Source: an uncultured Pseudomonadota bacterium
GTDB taxonomy: Bacteria > Pseudomonadota > Gammaproteobacteria > Steroidobacterales > Steroidobacteraceae
DNA: 64,000 nt
Reading direction: 5' to 3'
Assembly (NCBI GenBank): GCA_903884235.1
Contig: CAISEB010000016.1
Span: 124,001-188,000 of the forward strand
In this document: positions 8,540-17,528 of the stretch, one piece after another
Numbering within the stretch: position 1 is the stretch's first letter
Layout of the letters: the number at the start of each line of letters is the position of its first letter
Position numbers and translations under genes: made by a program
Notes under the pieces: generated by a model
The model's database searches: none
Seen by the model: only the letters and a program-made list of their open reading frames with translations
Told to the model about the DNA's origin: nothing

Positions 8540-9727
8540 ATGAAACTTCGCGACATCCAGACGTTCGTGGTCGGGAACCCACCGCCGCACTACGGCGGCC
8601 GGTACTTCGTGTTCGTGAAGATCACCACCGACGGCAACGTGTCGGGCGTCGGCGAGGCGTACTGCGTGCCGTTCGCGCCGCACCTCGTGGCAAAGATGTG
8701 CGAGGACATGTTCCATCGCTACATGGCAGGCGAAGACCCGCACAACATCGAGCGCATGTGGCGCCGGGTGTACTCGGCGGGTTTCACGCAGCACCCCGAC
8801 CTGACGGTGATGGGCGTCATGTCGGCGCTCGAGATGGCGTGCTGGGACATCATCGGCAAGGAGGCGGGGCAGCCCGTCTACAACCTGCTCGGTGGCAAGG
8901 TGCACGAGCGGCTGCGTTCGTACACCTACATCTATGCCCGTCCGGGCGACAAGGTGGATGTCTACCAGGACCCGGAACTGTCGGCGGAGCGGGCCCTCGA
9001 ATACGTGAAGCAGGGCTTCACGGCGATCAAGTTCGACCCGGCCGGCCCCTACACGGCTTTCGATGGCCGCCAGTTGTCGCTGCACGCGCTCGACCTCTCC
9101 GAGCGCTTCTGCAAGGTGCTGCGCGAGGCGGTGGGGTCGAAGGCAGACCTCCTGTTCGGGACGCATGGCCAGATGACGGCGGCGGGCGCGATCCGCCTCG
9201 CGCGACGCCTCGAGAAGTACGACCCGCTGTGGTTCGAGGAGCCGGTGCCGCCGGACGCGCCGGAGGAAATGGCCAAGGTCGCGCGCGCGACCAGCATCCC
9301 CATCGCCACCGGCGAGCGGCTGACGACCAAGTACGACTTTGCGCGGCTGCTGTCCGCCGGCTCCTGCGCGATCCTGCAGATGAATCTGGGTCGCGTCGGC
9401 GGCCTGCTGGAGGCGAAGAAGATCGCCGGGATGGCCGAGGTGCACCACGTGCAGATCGCGCCACACCTCTACTGCGGACCGATCGTGGGCGCGGCCAACG
9501 TGCACCTCGGGACCTGCAGCCCGAACTTCCTGATCCAGGAGAGCATCGAGCGCTGGGAGGGCTTCCATTCGGACATCCTCAAGAAGCCGATGCGCTGGGA
9601 GGAGGGCTACATCATCCCGCCGACCGAGCCTGGGCTTGGCGTCGAGCTGAACGAGGAGTTCATCGCCAAGTTCCCGTACACGGACACGCCGCTGCACCTC
9701 GACATGGCGTCGCAGCCGGCAGGCTGA
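8540..9727 (+). CDS. Enolase-superfamily (mandelate racemase/galactonate dehydratase-like) protein lacking the first metal ligand
   Basis: A 395-residue member of the mandelate racemase/muconate lactonizing family, closest in pattern to D-galactonate dehydratases. By spacing, E233 (WFEEPV) and E259 (TGERL) are metal ligands and H209 (THGQ) and H309 (APHLYCG) are the general acid/base residues. The first metal ligand, an Asp in E. coli galactonate dehydratase (Asp183), is Gly207 here (FGTHGQ), with exactly conserved 26- and 102-residue spacings to the other sites. I recall a widespread FGTHGQ subgroup, so this looks like a subgroup trait rather than an error. It probably dehydrates or isomerises a sugar acid or other alpha-hydroxy acid. 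The ATG at 8540 follows the aldehyde dehydrogenase stop by 10 nt. Confidence 0.85.
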   Translation: MKLRDIQTFVVGNPPPHYGGRYFVFVKITTDGNVSGVGEAYCVPFAPHLVAKMCEDMFHRYMAGEDPHNIERMWRRVYSAGFTQHPDLTVMGVMSALEMACWDIIGKEAGQPVYNLLGGKVHERLRSYTYIYARPGDKVDVYQDPELSAERALEYVKQGFTAIKFDPAGPYTAFDGRQLSLHALDLSERFCKVLREAVGSKADLLFGTHGQMTAAGAIRLARRLEKYDPLWFEEPVPPDAPEEMAKVARATSIPIATGERLTTKYDFARLLSAGSCAILQMNLGRVGGLLEAKKIAGMAEVHHVQIAPHLYCGPIVGAANVHLGTCSPNFLIQESIERWEGFHSDILKKPMRWEEGYIIPPTEPGLGVELNEEFIAKFPYTDTPLHLDMASQPAG

Positions 9728-9734
9728 CGGGGCG

Positions 9735-10142
9735 ATGAGCACCGAGCTGACTCGCGGCGGATGCCTCTGCGGGGGTGTGCGTTACGAGATCGAAGGGCCG
9801 CTGCGCGACATCGTCGCGTGCCACTGCTCGCAGTGTCGCAGGACCAGCGGGCACTACATGGCGGCGACGAACGCGCCACGCTCGGCGGTGCGCCTGACCG
9901 CATCCGACACGCTGCGCTGGTATCGGTCGTCCGACGCCGCCGAGCGCGGCTTCTGCGCGCGCTGCGGCGGAAACCTGTTCTGGCGCATGCTGCCGCCCCA
10001 TGTCGAGACGATCAGCATCGCGGCCGGCACGCTCGACGGGCCGGTGACGGGGCTCAGCATCAGCCGGCACATCTTTGTCGCCGACAAGCTCGACTACTAC
10101 CAGCTCGAGGATGGCGCGCCGCAGCACCCGGGCGACGGCTGA
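9735..10142 (+). CDS. GFA-family (CENP-V/GFA domain) zinc protein
   Basis: A 135-residue protein of the glutathione-dependent formaldehyde-activating enzyme family. The zinc cysteines are visible: C10 and C12 (GGCLCGG), C29, C31 and C34 (ACHCSQCRR) and C74 and C77 (FCARCGG). The founding member was proposed to speed glutathione-formaldehyde adduct formation, but the role of most homologues is unproven. It starts 7 nt after the enolase-superfamily gene and ends the plus-strand group, converging on the TPR-sulfotransferase with a 3-nt gap. In a region rich in demethylases that can release formaldehyde, a role in aldehyde handling is attractive but only inferred. Confidence 0.85.
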   Translation: MSTELTRGGCLCGGVRYEIEGPLRDIVACHCSQCRRTSGHYMAATNAPRSAVRLTASDTLRWYRSSDAAERGFCARCGGNLFWRMLPPHVETISIAAGTLDGPVTGLSISRHIFVADKLDYYQLEDGAPQHPGDG

Positions 10143-10145
10143 GCG

Positions 10146-12143
10146 TCAGCGCGTCGCCGCGTCGCCGAGTGCGGCCTTGAGGGGTCCGAGCCAGGGTTCG
10201 AAGTGCTTCCACTGGTCGAGGCCCTCGCGGAAGATCGGGCGCCGCACCTGCTCGGAGCTCGCGGTGCGGACGCTGCGCTCGGTCTTGTGGAACTCGAGGC
10301 AGGCCTGCTCGAAGGGCAGGCCGCAGTACTCGAGGATCCGGCGGACGTTGCCCTCGAGGTCGTCGACGACGTCCTCGTGCTGGATCCTGAGCACGCGGCC
10401 GGGCAGCACGGCGTCCCAGTGCGCCATCAGTTCGACGTAGGTGCGGTAGTAGCGGGCGATGTCCTCGAGGCTGTAGGTGAACTCCTGGCCGGAGGCGAAC
10501 AGCTGCTTGAAGTTGCTGAAGCAGCAGGCCATCGGCTCGCGACGGGCGTCGATGATCTTCGCGTTCGGCAGCATCAGGTGGATCAGCCCGACGTGCCGGA
10601 AGTTGTTCGGCATCTTGTCGATGAAGTAGGGCCTGTCCGTCCGGTACGCGCGTGTGTCGGTGAGGTACTTCTCGCCGATTCGGCGGAAGTCCTCGGCCCC
10701 GAGTGCGGCGAGCACGCCGGGATAGCGGCGCGCGTCTGTGCCGCGGCCCTCGAGCTCCACGACCGCCGTCGCGATGTCGGCGAGCTCCATCGTGCCCTCG
10801 ACCATCGAGTGCGAGGCGAGGATCTGTTCCAGCAGCGTCGACCCTGAGCGTGGCAGGCCGACGATGAAGATCGGATCCGGTTCCGGCGCACCCCAGCCGG
10901 CCCGGGTGGCGAAGAATTCCCGGCTGCAGACCGACTGCTGCGCCGTCGTGTTCGCCTCGATCTCGGCGATGTCGAAGCGGCTCTCCGATCGTCGCAACGC
11001 ATTGCCGCGAGCGTAGTAGTCGAACGACCGCGCATGTTCGCCCCGGTCCTCGAGCGCCTTGCCGAGGGCGAAGCACAGATGGTACCGGTCGACCAGCGTG
11101 ACCCCTGCATCCGCTTCGGATGCGGCCATGGCCGCCAGCTCGGCGTCGGAGAAACGGTAAGTCTTGAGGTTGGCGAGGCTCCAATACGCGTCGCCGAAAT
11201 GCGCTCGTGCCGCGGCCGCGTCGCGATAGGCGGCGATCGCCTCCTCGGTCCGGCCCAGCGTCTTCAGAGAGTGGGCGATCGACAGGTGCAGGTCCGCCGG
11301 CTGAGTCGCGCCCTCGAGCAGGCCGCGGTAGAGCGCCAGCGCGAGTTCGTGGTGGCCGAGGCCGACGTGGGCGGTCGCCCGGGTCGTGCGATAGGTGCGA
11401 TTGTCCGGCTCCTCGGAGACGAGGCGATCGAGCTCGGCGAGCGCCGGGGCGTACTTGTGGCGTCGGAGGAGGGTGCGGGCGTAGTCATAGCGCGCCGCGG
11501 TGTAGTCCGGTGCGATCTCGGTGATGGTCCCGAGCAGCAGCTCGGCGTCGTCAAGGACGTCGAGGTCGAGCGCGATCTTCGCGAGCAGGCGCATCGCCTC
11601 CACGTCGTCGCCCTTGCGCAGCAGGTAGGCGCGGACCAGGTTCTCCGCCTCGTGCAGGTCCCCGTCCGCGTGCAATGCGGTCGCGGTGAGGACCTCCGGC
11701 GCGATGCGTGCCGTGGCCTCGACGTGCGCCATGGCGATGCGCGCATTCTCGGCATCGCCGACCATCCCGTAGAGCGCCGCGAGCTGGCGCCAGCTGGCCA
11801 CCAGGGCCGGATTCCGCTGCACGGCCACGCGGTAGGATGCGATCGCGCGCGGCGCATCCTTGAGCGTGAAGTAGCAGTGCCCGCGCTCCTGGTGCACGCC
11901 ACTGAAGTTCGGGTGCTGGCGCTCGAGCACGTCGAGGGTGTCCAGCGCCTCTGGAATCCGCCGCAGGTATCGCAGGCAGGCGGCGAGCATGTAGCCGGCG
12001 TCGCGGTGTCCCGGGACGCGGGCCGAGAGCGCCTGGCTCGTCGCGAGCGCGTGGTCGAACTCGCGACGCGCGATCATCGCGCGCACCTCGGCGAGTTCCG
12101 TGGCGATCGCGGTCGATTGTGTCTCGGGGGGTGTCGTGGCCAT
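10146..12143 (-). CDS. TPR-repeat sulfotransferase family protein (copy 1)
   Basis: A 665-residue two-part protein. Residues 1 to about 400 are helical tetratricopeptide-type repeats (GLGHHELALALYRGLL, TLGRTEEAIAAYRDAA). Residues from about 425 are a sulfotransferase domain with the PAPS 5'-phosphosulfate motif FIVGLPRSGSTLLEQIL and the 3'-phosphate region DARREPMACCFSNFK. No signal peptide or membrane helix is seen, so it is probably cytoplasmic, adding sulfate to an unknown acceptor. It lies 87 nt downstream of copy 2 on the same strand. Its 3' 502 nt are nearly identical to those of copy 2 while the TPR halves differ strongly. Whether it is catalytically a sulfotransferase is inferred from motifs only. 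Confidence 0.85.
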   Translation of the reverse strand: MATTPPETQSTAIATELAEVRAMIARREFDHALATSQALSARVPGHRDAGYMLAACLRYLRRIPEALDTLDVLERQHPNFSGVHQERGHCYFTLKDAPRAIASYRVAVQRNPALVASWRQLAALYGMVGDAENARIAMAHVEATARIAPEVLTATALHADGDLHEAENLVRAYLLRKGDDVEAMRLLAKIALDLDVLDDAELLLGTITEIAPDYTAARYDYARTLLRRHKYAPALAELDRLVSEEPDNRTYRTTRATAHVGLGHHELALALYRGLLEGATQPADLHLSIAHSLKTLGRTEEAIAAYRDAAAARAHFGDAYWSLANLKTYRFSDAELAAMAASEADAGVTLVDRYHLCFALGKALEDRGEHARSFDYYARGNALRRSESRFDIAEIEANTTAQQSVCSREFFATRAGWGAPEPDPIFIVGLPRSGSTLLEQILASHSMVEGTMELADIATAVVELEGRGTDARRYPGVLAALGAEDFRRIGEKYLTDTRAYRTDRPYFIDKMPNNFRHVGLIHLMLPNAKIIDARREPMACCFSNFKQLFASGQEFTYSLEDIARYYRTYVELMAHWDAVLPGRVLRIQHEDVVDDLEGNVRRILEYCGLPFEQACLEFHKTERSVRTASSEQVRRPIFREGLDQWKHFEPWLGPLKAALGDAATR
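10159..10660 (-). repeat. Near-identical 502-bp sulfotransferase segment, copy A
   Basis: This stretch, the 3' end of the TPR-sulfotransferase gene at 10146-12143, aligns without gaps to 12244-12745. By eye I count about 16 mismatches in 502 bases (about 97 percent identity), whereas the sequences just upstream diverge abruptly. It codes for the C-terminal part of the sulfotransferase domain. The pattern suggests recent gene conversion or a partial duplication. Confidence 0.85.
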
Positions 12144-12230
12144 CGTGGATTCCGGCGACGGGCCAGGTCGCCCGTCACGTCATTCTACCCATGCGCGCCT
12201 GAGGTACCGTACATCCGGCCTCACGCAGCT

Positions 12231-14285
12231 TCAGTGCGGGAGCGCGTCGCCGAGTGCGGCCTTGAGGGGTCCGAGCCAGGGCTCGAAGTGCTTCCACTGG
12301 TCGAGACCCTCGCGGAAGATCGGGCGTCGCACCTGCTCGGAGCTCGCGGTGCGGACGCTGCGCTCGGTCTTGTGGAACTCGAGGCAGGCCTGCTCGAAGG
12401 GCAGGCCGCAGTAGTCGAGGATCCGGCGGACGTTGCCCTCGAGATCCTCCACCACGTCCTCGTGCTGGACCCTGAGCACGCGGCCGGGCAGCACGGCGTC
12501 CCAGTGCGCCATCAGCTCGACGTACGTCCGGTAGTAGCGGGCGATGTCCTCGAGGCTGTAGGTGAACTCCTGGCCGGAGGCGAACAGCTGCTTGAAGTTG
12601 CTGAAGCAGCAGGCCATCGGCTCGCGCCGGGCGTCGATGATCTTCGCGTTCGGCAGCATCAGGTGGATCAGGCCGACGTGCCGGAAGTTGTTCGGCATCT
12701 TGTCGATGAAGTACGGCTTGTCCGTCCGGTACGCGCGCGTGTCGGCCATGTACTGGTCGCCGAAGCGCGTCAGGTCCGCCGGCGTGAGGTCCGGGAGCAC
12801 CGCTGGATAGCGGGACTCCTCGTCCGTCATCTCCCGGCCGGAGAGCTCGAGCACGACGCGCTGGATATCGGCGAGCTCCGCCGTGCCTTCGACCATCGAG
12901 TGCGAGGCGAGGATCTGCTCGAGCAGCGTGGATCCCGATCTCGGCAGCCCGACGATGAAGATCGGGTCCGGTGCAGGATTGCCGCTGCCGGAAAACCTGG
13001 CGAACAGGTCCGGCGTGCAGACCCGCAGCTGGTCGCGCGTGTTGCGCTCGATCACGCCGACGCGGTATCCGCTCTCGGCCTTCTTCAGGGCATTGCCTCG
13101 CTCGTAGTAGCCGAAGGATTCCTCGTATCGGCCCCGGTCCTCGAAGCTCTTCCCCAGCGCAAAGCACAGGTGGTAGCGATCGGCGAGGCCCGTTCCCTCG
13201 GCGGACTCGGCCGACTGCATCGCCTCGATCTGCGCGGGATCGAATTCGTAGGTCTTGAGGTTGGCGAGGCTCCAGTATGCATCCCCGAAGTCCGGGCGCA
13301 CTGCGGCCGCGGCCCTGTAGGCCTCGATCGCCTCGTTGCGCCGACCCAGCGTCTTCAGCGAATGCGCGATCGAGATCCGCAGCATCGCCTCCTCGCGTAC
13401 CTGCATGCGCCGCACGCCAGCATCGACGTGCTCGGCTGGCGCCTGCCCGAGCATCTCGTTCAGGAGGGCCTCGTAGATCGCGAGCGCCCGGTCGTGGTCG
13501 CCGAGCCCCACGAGGATGCCAGCCTCGGCCATGCGATAGTTGCGGTTGGCCGGGTCCACCGCGAGCAACAACTTGATCTGCTGCTGCGCCGCGGCATGCT
13601 TGTGGCGCTTCAGAAGCGCGCTGACATAGTCGAACCGCGCCGCATGGTAGTCGGGGGCCAGCTGCACGACCGCCTCGAGCAAGAGCTCGCCATCGTCGAG
13701 TACGTCGAGCTCAAGCCCGATGCGGGCGAGCAGGCGCATTCCCTCGACGTGATTGCCGTTCTTGAGCAGGAACTGGCGGACGATGCCTTCCGCGAGGACG
13801 AGGTCGCCATCGGAAAAAAGGCCGGTCGCGACGACGATCTCGGGCGGCAGCTTTGAAAGCGCCGCGACATGCTCCGCGGCCATGCGGGCGTTGTCGGCCT
13901 GGCCGGTCATCCGGCTCAAGGCTTCGATCTTCTGCCAGCTTGCCGGCAGTGCCGGGTTCAGGTTGACCGCCCGGACGAAGGCGGCCAGTGCATGCGTGGC
14001 GTCACGCTGCATCACATAGCAGTGCCCGCGCTCCTGGTAGAGCCGGCTGAATCCAGGATGCGTCTGCTCGAGCCGCTCCAGCGTTGCGAGGGCGTCGGGG
14101 ATGCGCTGCAGGTACCGCTGGCAGACTGCGACCATGTACAGGGCATCGCGGTTGCGCGGATGCTTGCCGAGGATCTGGGCCGCAGCGTCGAGCGCCTCCG
14201 CGAAGTGGCCCTGCTCCATTCGACCCCTGACGCGGTTGATCTCGAGCTCGACCGCCGACGGGGTGGGACGGGGGGTGGGTTCCAT
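12231..14285 (-). CDS. TPR-repeat sulfotransferase family protein (copy 2)
   Basis: A 684-residue homologue of the neighbouring gene with the same plan: N-terminal TPR-like repeats (EALDAAAQILGKHPRNRDAL, GLGDHDRALAIYEALL), then a sulfotransferase domain with FIVGLPRSGSTLLEQIL and DARREPMACCFSNFK. An insertion near GQAPAEHVDAGVRRMQVR makes the TPR part longer than in copy 1. I start it at the ATG at 14285; the ATG-like start at 14312 would lie inside the terminator of the upstream receptor gene. The ribosome-binding site is poor and the T-tract of that terminator ends 10 nt before the ATG, so expression may depend on read-through. The acceptor is unknown. Confidence 0.85.
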   Translation of the reverse strand: MEPTPRPTPSAVELEINRVRGRMEQGHFAEALDAAAQILGKHPRNRDALYMVAVCQRYLQRIPDALATLERLEQTHPGFSRLYQERGHCYVMQRDATHALAAFVRAVNLNPALPASWQKIEALSRMTGQADNARMAAEHVAALSKLPPEIVVATGLFSDGDLVLAEGIVRQFLLKNGNHVEGMRLLARIGLELDVLDDGELLLEAVVQLAPDYHAARFDYVSALLKRHKHAAAQQQIKLLLAVDPANRNYRMAEAGILVGLGDHDRALAIYEALLNEMLGQAPAEHVDAGVRRMQVREEAMLRISIAHSLKTLGRRNEAIEAYRAAAAVRPDFGDAYWSLANLKTYEFDPAQIEAMQSAESAEGTGLADRYHLCFALGKSFEDRGRYEESFGYYERGNALKKAESGYRVGVIERNTRDQLRVCTPDLFARFSGSGNPAPDPIFIVGLPRSGSTLLEQILASHSMVEGTAELADIQRVVLELSGREMTDEESRYPAVLPDLTPADLTRFGDQYMADTRAYRTDKPYFIDKMPNNFRHVGLIHLMLPNAKIIDARREPMACCFSNFKQLFASGQEFTYSLEDIARYYRTYVELMAHWDAVLPGRVLRVQHEDVVEDLEGNVRRILDYCGLPFEQACLEFHKTERSVRTASSEQVRRPIFREGLDQWKHFEPWLGPLKAALGDALPH
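12244..12745 (-). repeat. Near-identical 502-bp sulfotransferase segment, copy B
   Basis: Partner of the segment at 10159-10660, with about 16 mismatches over 502 bases and no gaps. The third TPR-sulfotransferase gene (17529-19523) shares the same protein motifs here but is clearly more diverged at the DNA level, so the homogenisation is specific to the tandem pair. Confidence 0.85.
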
Positions 14286-14295
14286 GGTCGCGTCC

Positions 14296-14326
14296 AAAAA
14301 AAAGGCGGGCATCGCTGCCCGCCTTT
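14296..14326 (-). terminator. Rho-independent terminator of the TonB-dependent receptor gene
   Basis: A perfect 10-bp stem (AAAGGCGGGC with GCCCGCCTTT), a 6-nt loop, and eight consecutive A on the plus strand, which is a T-tract on the minus strand. It lies 53 nt after the receptor stop and only 10 nt before the ATG of the downstream sulfotransferase gene. Confidence 0.9.
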
Positions 14327-14378
14327 GAGTCTACTGCAATCGGCCGCCGTTGCGCGCGGCCGACGACAGGGTTGTCGA

Positions 14379-17045
14379 TTAGAACTTCATGCCGACCTTG
14401 ACGCCAAGGACGCGCGGACGAAGCGGCACTTCCGCCTTGATGAACTGCGCCGTCGACGTGAACACCGAGGCGTTCTCGTTCGACAGGTTCTGCCCGTAGA
14501 ACTGCACGCTCCAGGCGTCCTTCGAGAAGCCGAAGGATCCGTCCCAGGTGCTGTAAGCAGGCTGCTCGTAGCGCCACAGCGTCGAGGTGACCGGCTTGCC
14601 CTGGTTGGCCGGCAGGTCGCCGTTGATGCTGGGGTCGGTGTTGGCGTTGTTGTACATGTGACCGATGTGGTTCATGCCAATCTGCCAGAACGCCGAGTAG
14701 TCGCCGACCTGGAAGTCGTACCGCGCGCGCACGTTGTACTGCAGGGGCGGCGAATACGCGGTCGGCACGCCGGTGGCGCCGAACGTATTCGAGATCTGCA
14801 CCACGTGGCCCGAGGGGTCGATTTCCGACGTGATCGGCTTGCCGAAGTCCACGCTGGCCGGGTTGTTGTTGATGAGGTTCGGCGAGGTGACCTGCTTGCT
14901 CTGGTTCCAGGAGCCCGAACCCGTGATCGTCAGGCCCTGGGTGACGCGCGCCGTGACCTGCAGCTCGAGGCCGCGAACCTGGTAGTCCGCGCCATTGACG
15001 CCGAAGGTCGTGTTGCCGAAGAGCTGCGGATTGAAGATGCCCATCTGGACATTCTTCCACTTCTCCTCGTACAGCGAGCCGTCCACCTGGATGCGACGAT
15101 TCATGAACTCGGTCTTGAAGCCGACCTCGTTGTTCGTCAGCTCATCCGGCGACACCGTGAGCGGCTTGATGAACTGCTTGACCGGCTTGCCGTTGGCATC
15201 GACTTCCGTCGCGCTCGGCGCCACGCCGCCCGACGAACGGTTGAAGCCACCCGGACGGTAACCCTCGGAGTACGTGTAGTACACCATGGTGTCCGGCGTG
15301 ATGTGCCAGGTCAGGTTGCCACGCTTCTTGGTGCCCTTGTACTCGGCGTTGCGCTGCGGGTCCGACGGGTTCCAGCCGGCGCTGTACGTGAAGTTCGTGC
15401 AGGGGCCGGGCGTCGCCGTCGCGGCGTAGTTGAAGCAGTCGAAGCTGCTGACCACCGTGCCGCCGAAGTCCATCTTGTAGTCGTAGTGACGCGCGCCGAG
15501 GGTCGCGGTCAGCACCTTCGGGATGATGTCCGCATCGACCGACGCGAAGAACGCCGTCTGCGTGTAGTTGCGGGCGGTGTCCTCGAAGAACGCGACGTTG
15601 TCGTTGCGCGGGTTCGGGTTGCCGACCGGCGAGCCCGGCACCGGCTGCACGTTCTGGAAGCAGTACGGATCGCCGCCGGCCACGCAGGTCGGGACCGTCT
15701 TGTACGACCAGGAGGTGTCGTCGGTGATCTTGAAGTCTTCGTGGAACGCGCCGGCGACGAAGCGGATGCGCCAATCGTCCGGCGAGCTCACGCGAAACTC
15801 GTGGCTCTGGTGCGTGTTCTTCTCGTTTTCCTGCCAGCTCGCGCTCGGCGAGAAGCAGGTCGGCGTGCCGCCCGAGTACAGGCCATGGCACTGGTAGTAG
15901 TCGGCATACACGCCACGCGAGTAGTTCGTGTAGTCGTTGACCTGCTCGATGTTGCGGACCAGGTAGCCGCCCGAATACACGACCTTGAAGTCGCCGATCT
16001 TGCCGTTGATCGTCAGCGCGGTGTTGGTGAACCGGTCCTTGTCGTAGGCGTTGTTGAACACCGACGTCTCGAGCGGGTTCAGCGGCACGTTGTCGGAGCT
16101 CAGCGGCAGCTGGTAGAACACGCCGTCGGCCTGCATGTTCTGGTAGCTCTGCACGAGCAGCGCGTTCCAGTCGTCGTTGATCTGCCAGAGCAGCGACGTG
16201 CGCAGACCCTGGTAGCGAACCGGGTTCTGCGCGCGCTTCGCGATCGCGTAGTTGTTGATCGCGGCTGCGTTCGGCGGCACGCCGAACGTGCCGGTGGCCG
16301 GGTTGATGTAGCCCGCGTAGTAGATGCCGTAGTCGGTCGCACGGCGCGTGAACGTGCTCGGCACGTTGTCGATGTAGCCGCCACGATCGTCGCTGTAGAC
16401 CACCGCGCGCAGGGCCAGCTTGTCGTTGACCAGCGGCAGGTTCAGGGTCGCGTTGATGGCGGTGTTCGGGTCACCGTGCGCCGTCGTGCCGTAGCTCGCC
16501 TCGGCATTGCCCTCGAACTTGTTCAACTTCGGCTTATTGGTGATGTAACGCAGCACACCGGCCTGCGCGCCACCGCCGAACAGGGTGCCCTGCGGGCCCT
16601 CGAGGACTTCGACGCGCTCGAGGTCGACCGCGATGATGTCGAGGTTGCGGCTCGGGATCTGGCCCGACTGCTCGTCGAGGTAGACCGCGACGTTGGGGAA
16701 GCCGCCGATCGTGCCCGACGACTGCGTGCCGGCGGAGCCGAGCGCGAGGCCGCGCATGAAGATGTTGCCCTGGCCGGGACCGTTGGTGGCCAGCGAGACG
16801 TTCGGCAGGTACTTGATCAGGTCGTCGAACGACGAGACGCTCAGCTGGCTCAGGGTCTCAGCGCCGATCGCCTGGATCGTGATGGGCACGTTCTGGATGT
16901 TCTCCGAACGGCGCTGCGCGGTGACGACGATGTCGGCGATCTCGAGGCCCGAGGCCTTTTCTTCTGCCGGTGCCGCAAATGCGGTAGCACCGTGCGCACT
17001 GAGCACGGCCATGACCGCCAACGACAGCTTGTGATTGAGTTTCAA
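14379..17045 (-). CDS. TonB-dependent outer-membrane receptor (1)
   Basis: An 888-residue outer-membrane receptor. An N-terminal signal peptide (KLNHKLSLAVMAVLSAHG, cleavage near AFAA) is followed by IADIVVTAQRRSENIQNVPI, which marks the TonB-box/plug start. The plug (RVEVLEGPQGTLFGGGAQAG) and a beta-barrel follow, ending in the aromatic KVGMKF. The start is a TTG at 17045 with GGGGGATAG upstream. The set of features is that of nutrient or siderophore receptors; nothing shows the ligand. It shares about half its residues by eye with the receptor at 19638-22244, including the THGDPNT-like and FTRRATD segments. A strong terminator follows, then two TPR-sulfotransferase genes. Confidence 0.93.
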   Translation of the reverse strand: MKLNHKLSLAVMAVLSAHGATAFAAPAEEKASGLEIADIVVTAQRRSENIQNVPITIQAIGAETLSQLSVSSFDDLIKYLPNVSLATNGPGQGNIFMRGLALGSAGTQSSGTIGGFPNVAVYLDEQSGQIPSRNLDIIAVDLERVEVLEGPQGTLFGGGAQAGVLRYITNKPKLNKFEGNAEASYGTTAHGDPNTAINATLNLPLVNDKLALRAVVYSDDRGGYIDNVPSTFTRRATDYGIYYAGYINPATGTFGVPPNAAAINNYAIAKRAQNPVRYQGLRTSLLWQINDDWNALLVQSYQNMQADGVFYQLPLSSDNVPLNPLETSVFNNAYDKDRFTNTALTINGKIGDFKVVYSGGYLVRNIEQVNDYTNYSRGVYADYYQCHGLYSGGTPTCFSPSASWQENEKNTHQSHEFRVSSPDDWRIRFVAGAFHEDFKITDDTSWSYKTVPTCVAGGDPYCFQNVQPVPGSPVGNPNPRNDNVAFFEDTARNYTQTAFFASVDADIIPKVLTATLGARHYDYKMDFGGTVVSSFDCFNYAATATPGPCTNFTYSAGWNPSDPQRNAEYKGTKKRGNLTWHITPDTMVYYTYSEGYRPGGFNRSSGGVAPSATEVDANGKPVKQFIKPLTVSPDELTNNEVGFKTEFMNRRIQVDGSLYEEKWKNVQMGIFNPQLFGNTTFGVNGADYQVRGLELQVTARVTQGLTITGSGSWNQSKQVTSPNLINNNPASVDFGKPITSEIDPSGHVVQISNTFGATGVPTAYSPPLQYNVRARYDFQVGDYSAFWQIGMNHIGHMYNNANTDPSINGDLPANQGKPVTSTLWRYEQPAYSTWDGSFGFSKDAWSVQFYGQNLSNENASVFTSTAQFIKAEVPLRPRVLGVKVGMKF

Positions 17046-17528
17046 GCGACTATCCCCCTTGATGAAATTCCAAACTCAGGCCTCGCGGCAAACTGCAGCG
17101 ATAGCTGAAGGCCGAGTTTGCTCCGGCGTGTTGCCCGTACGCAAATGCGATTATTTTGCATCATCGGTCAAAAATATTTTACGCGCCTATGGTTCCCGGC
17201 ACTTTTGGCAGGATCGATGCGGGGCGCGTGGCCGATTTCCATTGTTGCAGATTTGCCACATTCAGTAGGTCCTGGACCCCCCGGCCGCGCCGACGGCCCG
17301 CCGAGGCGCCTGTAGGGCGGCAGGACGGGCGTTCGGCCGGTCCGACCGTCCCGGTCAGGCCCCGACACCCACGCGGTCAGGCGCCTCCGGGTTCCAGGCG
17401 TCGGGTTCGCCACCTTGCATGGCTCGATCCGGGCGGAGGCCCGGCGACGGGACGCTGCGTGCCGCTGGGGCACCCGCTTAAGGGCGAATTGTCGCCGTCC
17501 TCGCGGCCCAGCCGGGCGCGCGCGCGGC
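17046..17528. other. 483-nt non-coding spacer upstream of receptor 1
   Basis: The half next to the receptor start is AT-rich compared with the surroundings and should hold its promoter. It includes ACGCAAATGCG at 17139-17149, also found upstream of the GlxA-type regulator, and CATCGGTCAAAAAT at 17162-17175, almost repeated at 22635-22648. The half next to the sulfotransferase end (about 17250-17528) is GC-rich with several possible hairpins but no clear terminator, tRNA or gene. Confidence 0.5.

Noticed and set aside
11034-13856. A 940-codon open frame on the plus strand opposite the sulfotransferase genes
   Set aside because: It is antisense to two well-supported genes, is Arg/Val/Glu-rich without any family motif, and arises from the codon bias of high-GC DNA.
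13869-17108. A 1079-codon open frame on the plus strand opposite receptor 1
   Set aside because: Antisense to a clear TonB-dependent receptor; composition is that of a codon-bias shadow.
17250-17420. GC-rich hairpins and GGGTTCG resembling a tRNA arm
   Set aside because: No acceptor stem, anticodon arm or CCA-compatible end could be paired around it.
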